A stretch of DNA of 52,479 bases from the NCBI GenBank assembly GCA_018830325.1, contig JAHJSQ010000057.1:1-52479 (forward strand). The letters are read 5' to 3'. Source of the DNA: Gammaproteobacteria bacterium (GTDB lineage Bacteria; Pseudomonadota; Gammaproteobacteria; Methylococcales; Methylomonadaceae). The notes under the pieces were generated by a model. That model did no database searches and had not been told where the DNA came from. It saw nothing but the letters and a program-made list of their open reading frames with translations. Position numbers and translations under genes: made by a program. Of the stretch, positions 38,943 through 45,917 are shown one piece after another (position 1 is the first letter of the stretch; each line of letters starts with the position of its first letter).

Positions 38943-39752
38943 ATGAGTTGGTTGGGAAAATTCTTGGGCGGCGCCTTCGGATTTCTTTTGGGCGGTCCGC
39001 TTGGGGCTATACTAGGGGCATCGGTCGGCCATCACTTCGATTCCGGCTTGGAGGCATTCGATTTCGACGAGCGATTGAGCCCCGGCGATAAGCACCGCAT
39101 ACAAACCGCTTTTTTTACCGCGACATTTTCGGTAATGGGCCACATCGCCAAAGCGGACGGACGCGTTTCTCAAGCGGAAATCGATCTGGCTAAACGTGTA
39201 ATGGACGAAATGGGCTTATCGGCCGACTTACGCTCAACCGCGATTAAACTCTTTCAACAAGGCAAAAACAAAGACTTTCCTCTTGATGACGCGCTTCGTC
39301 AATTTCGTCACGAGTGCCGCCGGCGAGGCGATTTGATTCGCATGTTTTTAGAAATTCAACTTCAAGCCGCGATGGCCGATGGCCATTTGAGCGAGGTCAA
39401 GGATAAACTGTTGATTAAGATCTGCGGAATACTCGGTCTTTCGCGGTTTGATTACGAGCGCATCAAATTACAAATTCTGGCGCAATACCGGCTCTATGGC
39501 AGTCAACATCGACAGCAATATCAAACGACTAAAAAAGAGGATAATTTAGCTACCGCCTACGAGGTCCTCGGCGTCCGCCCCAATGCTAGCGATAGCGATA
39601 TTAAAAAAGCTTATCGCCGCCTCATCAGCCGGCATCACCCTGATAAACTGGTTGCGAAAGGCCTGCCCGAAGAAATGATGATCTTGGCCAAGGAAAAAAC
39701 GCAACAAATAACCAAGGCTTATGAAACGATTAGCGAAGCACGAAAAAAATGA
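38943..39752 (+). CDS. djlA: DjlA-like membrane co-chaperone (DnaJ family)
   Basis: DjlA is a membrane-anchored J-protein that stimulates DnaK. The 269 residues begin with a glycine-rich hydrophobic segment (GAFGFLLGGPLGAILGASVG), followed by a TerB-like helical domain at about 50-180 (HIAKADGRVSQAEI). A C-terminal J domain ends the protein, with the HPD tripeptide in SRHHPDKLVAKG. All three parts are in the canonical order. It converges with pilU, 5 bp apart. Confidence 0.93.
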   Translation: MSWLGKFLGGAFGFLLGGPLGAILGASVGHHFDSGLEAFDFDERLSPGDKHRIQTAFFTATFSVMGHIAKADGRVSQAEIDLAKRVMDEMGLSADLRSTAIKLFQQGKNKDFPLDDALRQFRHECRRRGDLIRMFLEIQLQAAMADGHLSEVKDKLLIKICGILGLSRFDYERIKLQILAQYRLYGSQHRQQYQTTKKEDNLATAYEVLGVRPNASDSDIKKAYRRLISRHHPDKLVAKGLPEEMMILAKEKTQQITKAYETISEARKK

Positions 39753-39757
39753 TTGAA

Positions 39758-40891
39758 TTAGAAACGAGTATGCTCATCTTCGTCTTCTTTTAGATGCATA
39801 TTTTCATTGACTAAAGTCCCTAAGTCTTCGGCACCCAGTTTAATCATCAAGCGCACTTCATTTCTTGAGTCCGCAGAGTTTAAGGCATCTTCATAACTAA
39901 TTTTTCCGGCGGTATAGAGATCGTAAAGCGCTTGATCGAATGTCTGCATACCATGTTCCCGCGAATTCTTCATTAACTCCTTCAGTTTGTGAACTTCGCC
40001 TTTACGAATCAAATCGGAAACCAAGGGTGTGTTCAACAAAATTTCAACTGCGGGATAGCGCCCTTTGCCATCGGCACGGGCAATCAACTGCTGCGCGACA
40101 ATGCCTCGCAAATTCAGCGACAAATCCATAAATAATTGATTATGCATTTCGTCCGGGAAAAAATGCAAAATCCGATCCAATGCCTGATTGGCATTGTTCG
40201 CATGCAAGGTCGTTATACACAAATGCCCGGTTTCAGCGAACGTAATCGCATTTTGCATCGTTTCACGGGTTCTAACCTCACCGATCAGGATAACATCAGG
40301 CGCTTGGCGCAAGGTATTCTTAAGTGCGACTTCATAGGATTCGGTATCCATGCCGACTTCGCGCTGCGTGACAATGCAACCCAAATGCGGATGCAAAAAC
40401 TCGAGCGGATCTTCAATGGTAATAATATGTCCGCTGCTATTTTGGTTTCGATATTTGATCAACGACGCCAATGAAGTCGACTTACCGGTTCCCGTCCCGC
40501 CGACGAACAACACCAGTCCTCGCTTATTCATGACCAAATCTTTTAAAACCGGCGGCAAATGAAGATCTTCGGCATCGGGAATATGAGTCTCGATGCGCCT
40601 CAACACCATTCCCGCAGCATCTCGCTGGGTAAACGCACTCACCCGGAATCGGCCAAGCTTAGGAAAGGCAATCGCAAACTGACACTCTTTGGTATTATCG
40701 AATTCGTCTTTTTGCCGTTGCGTCATCACACTCATGACAATAGCTCGAGATTGATCGTTGTTTAGCATCGTTTTTGATACTTCGATCAACTTACCGTCGA
40801 CTTTTATCGTGGGCGGGCGCCCCGCAGTGATGAATAAATCGGAGGCCTTTTGCTGAACCATTAACTCAAGTAGTCGCTTAAATTCATCCAT
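39758..40891 (-). CDS. pilU: Type IV pilus retraction ATPase PilU
   Basis: PilU is the PilT-dependent accessory retraction motor. The 377 residues have Walker A GGTGTGKS (about 130-137), the Asp box IEDPLEF, Walker B LIGEVRTRETM, and the His box TLHANNA. A charged C-terminal tail (ENMHLKEDEDEH) is longer than in PilT. It follows pilT after 13 bp, so they form one transcription unit. Confidence 0.93.
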   Translation of the reverse strand: MDEFKRLLELMVQQKASDLFITAGRPPTIKVDGKLIEVSKTMLNNDQSRAIVMSVMTQRQKDEFDNTKECQFAIAFPKLGRFRVSAFTQRDAAGMVLRRIETHIPDAEDLHLPPVLKDLVMNKRGLVLFVGGTGTGKSTSLASLIKYRNQNSSGHIITIEDPLEFLHPHLGCIVTQREVGMDTESYEVALKNTLRQAPDVILIGEVRTRETMQNAITFAETGHLCITTLHANNANQALDRILHFFPDEMHNQLFMDLSLNLRGIVAQQLIARADGKGRYPAVEILLNTPLVSDLIRKGEVHKLKELMKNSREHGMQTFDQALYDLYTAGKISYEDALNSADSRNEVRLMIKLGAEDLGTLVNENMHLKEDEDEHTRF

Positions 40892-40904
40892 ATCGCCCCC
40901 CTCT

Positions 40905-41942
40905 CTACCTGAACATATCTTTGTTAACCGCTTTCAACATGGCGACTTTTGAAGCCACTAAGCCTTTTTCAACCAATTCTTTCAAATTTTGATCCAAGGT
41001 CTGCATGCCTTCCTTGCGCCCGGTTTGAATCGCCGAATACATTTGCGCGACTTTTGCTTCGCGAATCAAGTTTCTAATGGCTGCGGTCCCGACCATGATT
41101 TCATGCGCCGCAATACGTCCTCCACCGACTTTTTTCAGTAAGGTTTGCGAAATAACCGCTTGCAACGATTCCGACAACATCGAGCGGATCATGTCTTTTT
41201 CTGCCGCCGGAAACACATCGATAATGCGGTCGATCGTTTTCGCGGCCGACGTGGTGTGCAACGTGCCGAAAACCAAGTGACCAGTTTCTGCCGCAGTCAG
41301 TGCCAATCGTATTGTTTCCAAGTCGCGCATTTCACCCACTAGGATAACGTCGGGGTCTTCCCGCAGCGCAGAACGCAAGGCCTCGTTGAAACCTAATGTA
41401 TCGCGATGGACTTCTCGTTGATTGATCAAGCATTTTTGGCTGTCATGGACGAACTCGATCGGATCCTCAACGGTTAAAATATGTGCATAATCATTGGTGT
41501 TGATATGGTTAATCATCGCCGCGAGCGTTGTCGATTTCCCCGACCCGGTAGGTCCTGTTACCAGTATTAAACCTCTAGGCTTGCGCGTAACTTCTTCAAA
41601 AAACTTTGGCGCATTAAGATCTTCTAAACTCAATACCTTCGAAGGAATCGTTCTAAAAACCGCCCCCGCACCTCGATCCTGATTGAATGCATTGACACGA
41701 AACCTTGCAACACCCGGCAATGCAAAAGAAAAGTCGGTTTCAAGAAATTCTTCATAATCGCGGCGCTGTTTGTCGTTCATGATGTCGTAAATCAAGGCAT
41801 GAACTTCTTTATGCTCTAAGGCCGGAATATTGATACGCCGGATATCGCCGTCCACCCGAATCATCGGCGGCAAACCGGCCGATAAATGTAAATCCGATGC
41901 ATTGTTTTTAACGGAAAAAGTCAATAATTCAGCAATATCCAT
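40905..41942 (-). CDS. pilT: Type IV pilus retraction ATPase PilT
   Basis: PilT is a hexameric ATPase that drives pilus retraction and twitching motility. The 345 residues contain Walker A GPTGSGKS at 130-137, the Asp box VEDPIEFVH, Walker B LVGEMRDLETI, the His box TLHTTSA and the AIRNLIREAK C-terminal signature. The pilT promoter lies in a gap that carries a family 2 element starting about 35 bp upstream of its ATG. The divergent neighbour is yggS. Confidence 0.96.
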   Translation of the reverse strand: MDIAELLTFSVKNNASDLHLSAGLPPMIRVDGDIRRINIPALEHKEVHALIYDIMNDKQRRDYEEFLETDFSFALPGVARFRVNAFNQDRGAGAVFRTIPSKVLSLEDLNAPKFFEEVTRKPRGLILVTGPTGSGKSTTLAAMINHINTNDYAHILTVEDPIEFVHDSQKCLINQREVHRDTLGFNEALRSALREDPDVILVGEMRDLETIRLALTAAETGHLVFGTLHTTSAAKTIDRIIDVFPAAEKDMIRSMLSESLQAVISQTLLKKVGGGRIAAHEIMVGTAAIRNLIREAKVAQMYSAIQTGRKEGMQTLDQNLKELVEKGLVASKVAMLKAVNKDMFR

Positions 41943-41976
41943 ACGATTCTCAAGCGGCTAATAAAAATAGAAATAC

Positions 41977-42164
41977 TAAGGATTTGGTTATAAACAACTT
42001 CCCTATTTTTAAAGAGGGATCGGTTGCTCGATTGACAGGTGTCGGCGGCGGGCAGATGTTTGCTCCTTCAAAATCTGCATTCACGGCGTCCTGCCAGGCG
42101 AGTTATCGAACCCTCGGCAAAGTTCATAACTCCAGGAAGTTATTTTTCGCGAAATCCTAAATAA
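41977..42164 (+). mobile_element. MITE-like element, family 2, copy e
   Basis: It begins AAGGATTTGGTTATAAACAA then CTTCCC and ends CCAGGAAGTTATTTTTCGCG then AAATCCTA, an imperfect inverted pair of about 25 bases. The arms CGGTTGCTCGATTGACAGG and CGAGTTATCG-AACC are inside, as is the AGATGTTTGCTCCTTCAAAA hairpin module. It sits in the pilT/yggS divergent promoter region. Confidence 0.75.
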
Positions 42165-42236
42165 CCTTAGCCTAAGTCTTTGCTTTTTGAAAGGGCTGCT
42201 GTTTAATAGCGGTTTTTTATCATCTAAATTGTGCTT

Positions 42237-42920
42237 ATGTTCGCAATTGCTCAACAAATCGCATCCGTTCGAACCCAAATCAGACAAGCCGAGATCGACT
42301 TCGAACGCTTACCGGGAAGCGTTCGCTTACTTGCCGTCAGTAAAACTAAACCTTCTTCGGACATTATCCTCGCCTATCTTTCCGGCCAGCGCCATTTCGC
42401 GGAAAGCTATGCTCAAGAAGCGCGGGCCAAGCAACAAGAGCTCGGGGCTTACAATATCACCTGGCATTTCATCGGCCCGATTCAATCCAATAAGACCAAG
42501 CTCATCGCCCGCCATTTTGCCTGGGTTCATAGCGTAGACCGGTTCAAAATTGCCCAGCGGCTCAGTGAACAACGCCCCGTCCATTTACCGGCATTGAATA
42601 TTTGTTTGCAAGTCAACATCAGCCATGAAAGGAGCAAATCAGGCATTACTCTGAATGAGCTTCCGGAATTGGTCGACGCAGTTAAAGCCCTTCCGAGTCT
42701 CCGCCTAAGAGGGGTTATGGCGGTACCTGCACCGCAAAGTGACTTTTCTTTGCAACGAGAGCCCTACCGATTGCTCTATGAAGCGGTTTCCGAACTCAAG
42801 CATCCTAATCTCGATACGTTTTCATTCGGGATGAGTGACGACTTAAGCGCGGCGATTGCCGAAGGATCCACAATGGTCAGAGTAGGCACGTCCTTGTTCG
42901 GAACCCGGCAATACACTTAA
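42237..42920 (+). CDS. yggS: PLP homeostasis protein YggS/PROSC family
   Basis: The 227-residue single-domain PLP-binding protein buffers pyridoxal phosphate and has no known catalysis. It resembles E. coli YggS: LLAVSKTKPSSD with PLP lysine K36, WHFIGPIQSNK, LNICLQVNIS, LRGVMAVP and FSFGMSDDLSAAIAEGSTMVRVG near the end. ATG 42237 is preferred over GTG 42231. Usually next to pilT, as here, but divergent; its usual followers proC-yggT-yggU are elsewhere in the window. Confidence 0.94.
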   Translation: MFAIAQQIASVRTQIRQAEIDFERLPGSVRLLAVSKTKPSSDIILAYLSGQRHFAESYAQEARAKQQELGAYNITWHFIGPIQSNKTKLIARHFAWVHSVDRFKIAQRLSEQRPVHLPALNICLQVNISHERSKSGITLNELPELVDAVKALPSLRLRGVMAVPAPQSDFSLQREPYRLLYEAVSELKHPNLDTFSFGMSDDLSAAIAEGSTMVRVGTSLFGTRQYT

Positions 42921-42938
42921 TCCGACACCACTGAGGCA

Positions 42939-43202
42939 TCAATCTTTTTTCTTAACGATCGCCAATCCCTGATCTTTTAGCTGCTGTGCGGCTTCGAGAA
43001 TATCTTTGCGGTGCTTGTTAATATATAGCCCGCTACCGATACCCATTGCCATCAACAACACAGGGTGCTTAGCAAGCTTGAGAATGATCTCCGCTCCAAC
43101 CTTAGAGCCGGCCGAGAGTATGCCCAACTTGATTAATGGATGCATACTCTTTCCTTCCTGCTCTATGTTGCCAGACCCTCCATTTGACTCCTGTTCGCTC
43201 AT
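42939..43202 (-). CDS. Small hypothetical protein with one hydrophobic segment
   Basis: The 87-residue frame has an acidic glycine/glutamate-rich beginning, then a hydrophobic helix at about 40-61 (GAEIILKLAKHPVLLMAMGIG) and a basic end KKKD. No family is recognised. It converges with yggS with 18 bp between. Coding status rests on its position and continuous frame; it could be spurious. Confidence 0.5.
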   Translation of the reverse strand: MSEQESNGGSGNIEQEGKSMHPLIKLGILSAGSKVGAEIILKLAKHPVLLMAMGIGSGLYINKHRKDILEAAQQLKDQGLAIVKKKD

Positions 43203-43246
43203 TTACAATTTTCCTATTGTTTTGAATTGAAATATTCATGACGAAG

Positions 43247-43341
43247 CATGCCTTTCGCGCTTCAAATTTCGCCATCATGCACCCTCTACCAAAATGGGAG
43301 AGGTTTTAAAAAACCGAAAATTGGGCTGCGCGAAAGGTATA
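43247..43341. mobile_element. MITE-like element, family 1-related, copy D (95 bp)
   Basis: Left end CATGCCTTTCGCGCTTCAAA and right end GGGCTGCGCGAAAGGTATA are inverted repeats (CCTTTCGCGC/GCGCGAAAGG), resembling the left end of family 1 twice. It lies 80 bp upstream of the tetR promoter. Confidence 0.6.
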
Positions 43342-43421
43342 TTTTCTGTCCTTCGCCTGTACCCGGCAAAATATTAGCAAGACCTCTGATAAATCCCAAA
43401 ATTAATGATTGATTTTTATTA

Positions 43422-43450
43422 TTGACAGTCAAGACAACCGGTCGTATTAT
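43422..43450 (+). promoter_or_regulatory. tetR promoter, probably leaderless
   Basis: TTGACA (43422-43427) and TATTAT (43445-43450) are spaced by 17 bases, the ideal distance. The expected transcription start, about seven bases beyond the -10, is the A of the tetR ATG at 43457, and no Shine-Dalgarno precedes that ATG. The transcript would therefore be leaderless. An operator-like palindrome fills the spacer. Confidence 0.72.
43434..43445. promoter_or_regulatory. Probable TetR operator O1
   Basis: ACAACCGGTCGT is one pair away from a perfect 12-bp palindrome and lies between the -35 and -10, where a bound repressor would block RNA polymerase. A related site occurs before the DUF4242 gene. Confidence 0.6.
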
Positions 43451-43456
43451 TTTCCC

Positions 43457-44053
43457 ATGATCGAAATATCGCAAAAACAAATCAACCGAGATAATCTACT
43501 CAATCAAGGCGTCAAGCTATTGATGGAGCAGGGTTACCATGGTACCGGACTTAAAGAAATTTTGGATGCCGTTAAAATACCAAAAGGGTCTTTTTACAAC
43601 TATTTCGGCAGTAAAGAAAATTTCGGCGCGGAGGTCATTCAGCACTACATTGAACCATTTATTAAACAGCTTGACACATATTTGGAACATTCGAATGGCG
43701 ACGCCCTATCTGCGTTAAAACGCTATTACCGCGATTTGATTGCCGAAACCGAAAAACAAAACTTCAAAGGCGGCTGCCTGCTCGGCAACCTCATGGGTGA
43801 AATCGGCGACACCAGCAAAATATGCCAAAAGGCATTGCAATCCGCGGTAACTCGTTATCGCAACATTATGCGCTCTGCACTTGCACAAGCACAACAACAA
43901 GGAACCGTTCGATCCGATCTGACGGCAGAGGAAATGGCCGATTTATTACTAAACACTTGGCAAGGCGCGTTACTTAGAATGAAAATCGAACAATCCTCGG
44001 AACCCTTAAAACAATGTTGCCGGAGCTTGTTGGAGGGCTATTTCAAAGCCTAA
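43457..44053 (+). CDS. TetR-family regulator, NemR-like
   Basis: The 198-residue protein has the TetR helix-turn-helix at about 10-52 (GVKLLMEQGYHGTGLKEILDAVKIPKGSFYNYFGSKE), followed by a ligand-binding domain. Its text FKGGCLLGNL at about 103-112 aligns with the SGCL of NemR, whose C106 senses electrophiles and hypochlorite; here the cysteine is C107. ATG 43457 is chosen because the upstream frame runs into the promoter. It heads the DUF4242-mtoX-sco/mauG locus and probably represses it and itself, which is inference from the operator-like sites. Confidence 0.9.
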   Translation: MIEISQKQINRDNLLNQGVKLLMEQGYHGTGLKEILDAVKIPKGSFYNYFGSKENFGAEVIQHYIEPFIKQLDTYLEHSNGDALSALKRYYRDLIAETEKQNFKGGCLLGNLMGEIGDTSKICQKALQSAVTRYRNIMRSALAQAQQQGTVRSDLTAEEMADLLLNTWQGALLRMKIEQSSEPLKQCCRSLLEGYFKA

Positions 44054-44073
44054 TTTTTTCAATCTCACTTGAG

Positions 44074-44085
44074 ACGACCAGTCAT
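44074..44085. promoter_or_regulatory. Probable TetR operator O2 before the DUF4242-mtoX genes
   Basis: ACGACCAGTCAT differs by two bases from the ideal ACGACCGGTCGT and shares GACC/GGTC with site O1. It lies 19 bp upstream of the DUF4242 ATG, between tetR and the operon it may control. Confidence 0.45.
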
Positions 44086-44103
44086 TTTTAATTGGAGAAA
44101 AAC

Positions 44104-44379
44104 ATGCCAAAATTCATTATCGAACGAGAAATCCCCAATGCCGGATCATTGACAAGCGAAGACCTTCATGGTATCGCTCAAAAGTCATGTTCCATTCTTC
44201 AGAATATGGGACCGAAAATTCAATGGATTGAGAGCTATGTAACCGATGATAAAGTCTATTGTGTTTATATCGCACCTGACGAAACGGCTATTCGGGAACA
44301 CGCTCAACAAGGATCATTCCCTGCTAATCGTATCAGCCAAATCAAGACGATTATTGATCCGACCACTGCCGAAACATAA
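44104..44379 (+). CDS. DUF4242 family protein (SCO4226-like)
   Basis: The 91-residue protein resembles DUF4242 proteins: PKFIIEREIPNAGSL at the start, IQWIESYVTDDKVYCVYIAPDE in the centre and IRQ/IKTIIDP at the end. The characterised SCO4226 of this family binds nickel, but most members are undefined. ATG 44104 is preceded by GGAG with six bases between. It lies between tetR and mtoX on the same strand, suggesting a role in handling or sensing the metal or product of the oxidase; that is inference. Confidence 0.82.
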   Translation: MPKFIIEREIPNAGSLTSEDLHGIAQKSCSILQNMGPKIQWIESYVTDDKVYCVYIAPDETAIREHAQQGSFPANRISQIKTIIDPTTAET

Positions 44380-44411
44380 GCACTTTATCACCCCAGAAAC
44401 ACTATCAGCCA

Positions 44412-44418
44412 AAGGAGG
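44412..44418 (+). promoter_or_regulatory. Orphan Shine-Dalgarno 67 bases upstream of mtoX
   Basis: AAGGAGG is a near-perfect anti-16S sequence, but no ATG, GTG or TTG follows within 5-13 bases. The mtoX ATG at 44479 has only a modest AGAGAG before it. It may be a ribosome standby or a remnant of a small leader gene. Confidence 0.4.
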
Positions 44419-44478
44419 TAATCAGTCCGACTCACGAAAACTCACTATTACTCAGATAATTACAAGAGAGTGCATACC

Positions 44479-45861
44479 ATGAAATCACAAAGCAAGAACC
44501 GTAACCTTCTTGGCAAACTAACTCAATCCGCCTTGTTTGCCGCTTCTACAATCATGATCAGCAGCCTTAGCATACATCCTGCACAAGCTGACGAAACCTG
44601 TATGTCCCCCTATATGGCCAAGATTGTCGGACAGGAAGACTTTGTTTATATCTGGACGCTCGGCATGGAAGGTGTCGGAGATGAGCAGGATAAGCTTGTC
44701 ACAGTCGATGTCAATCCTAAGTCCAAAAACTATGGCAAAGTCGTCAACTCGCTGTCGGTCGGCGGACGGAATGAGGCGCATCATTCCGGCTTTACCGATG
44801 ATCGGCAATACTTGTGGGCTGGCGGCCTCGATACCAATAAGGTTTTTATTTTCGACGTTCATAGCGACCCGGCTAAACCCAAATTGACGAAGGTCATCAG
44901 CGATTTCGTCGCGAAAAGCGGTGGCGTAGTCGGCCCGCATACGACCTACGCCTTGCCCGGTCGCATGCTGATCACCGGGCTCTCTAATAACAAAGATCAT
45001 GGCGGCAGAACCGCTCTAGTCGAATACACCAACGAAGGGGAATATATCGCCACGCACTGGCACCCAACCGACAGCGACTTACGCGGTGCTATCAAAACCG
45101 GAAACTACGCCGATGGTTACGGTTACGATGTTCGAGTACTGCCAAGGCGCAACTTAATGCTAACGTCGTCTTTCACCGGTTGGTCTAATTACATGATGGA
45201 TTTCGGTAAAATGCTGAATGATCCCGAGGCGATGAAACGCTTCGGCAATACCGTCGTGCAATGGGACCTGCATGCGCGCAAACCGAAAAAAGTCTTCGAC
45301 GTTCCCGGTGCGCCGTTGGAACTTCGTTGCGCATGGGGAGCTAATAATAACTACTGCTTTACCAGCACAGCACTAACATCGAAGATCTGGTTGATTTATG
45401 AAGACCAAGCAGGCGAATGGCAAGCGAAAGCAGTAGCCGATATTGGCGATCCTTCTAAAATACCTTTGCCGGTCGATATCTCTATTTCGAGCGATGACAA
45501 AACATTATGGGTCAATACCTTTATGGACGGGAAGACCCGAGGTTTCGACATTAGCGATCCGTTCAACCCGAAACAAGTTTACGAACAAAAAATCGGCTCC
45601 CAAGTCAATATGGTGTCGTCAAGTTGGGACGGTAAACGTCTTTATTATACGACTTCTCTATTGGCCAACTGGGATAAAAAGGGTGACGATAACGAGCAGT
45701 TCTTCAAGCTTTATCATTGGAATGGAACACAACTTAAAGAACAGTTCTCGATCGATTTCATCAAAGAAAAGTTAGGCCGCGCGCATCAAATGCGGTTCGG
45801 TGCATATTCTCTTTATAGCAGCAACAGCCAGCAGCCCAACCTGCTTACGAAATATCAATAA
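44479..45861 (+). CDS. mtoX: Selenium-binding protein 56 family; periplasmic methanethiol oxidase
   Basis: The 460-residue SBP56 protein carries a signal peptide (about 1-37, cleaved after HPAQA), so the mature enzyme is periplasmic. Family histidines expected to bind copper are visible: H101/H102 in NEAHHSGF, H154 in GPHTTY, H193/H195 in THWHP, and RAHQMRFG near the end. Bacterial members act as methanethiol oxidase, giving formaldehyde, H2S and H2O2; that assignment is from the family and the SCO/MauG neighbour. ATG 44479 starts the signal sequence; a GTG at 44470 is the alternative. It lies between DUF4242 and sco/mauG. Confidence 0.88.
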   Translation: MKSQSKNRNLLGKLTQSALFAASTIMISSLSIHPAQADETCMSPYMAKIVGQEDFVYIWTLGMEGVGDEQDKLVTVDVNPKSKNYGKVVNSLSVGGRNEAHHSGFTDDRQYLWAGGLDTNKVFIFDVHSDPAKPKLTKVISDFVAKSGGVVGPHTTYALPGRMLITGLSNNKDHGGRTALVEYTNEGEYIATHWHPTDSDLRGAIKTGNYADGYGYDVRVLPRRNLMLTSSFTGWSNYMMDFGKMLNDPEAMKRFGNTVVQWDLHARKPKKVFDVPGAPLELRCAWGANNNYCFTSTALTSKIWLIYEDQAGEWQAKAVADIGDPSKIPLPVDISISSDDKTLWVNTFMDGKTRGFDISDPFNPKQVYEQKIGSQVNMVSSSWDGKRLYYTTSLLANWDKKGDDNEQFFKLYHWNGTQLKEQFSIDFIKEKLGRAHQMRFGAYSLYSSNSQQPNLLTKYQ

Positions 45862-45917
45862 CCTCAATGAGCGGCCTCGGCCGCTCTCTGTTCCCATCGA
45901 TTCGCCGGAGCGACGCC

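Noticed and set aside
44518-45000. 160-residue open frame antisense to mtoX
   Set aside because: Contained in mtoX, no recognisable domain.
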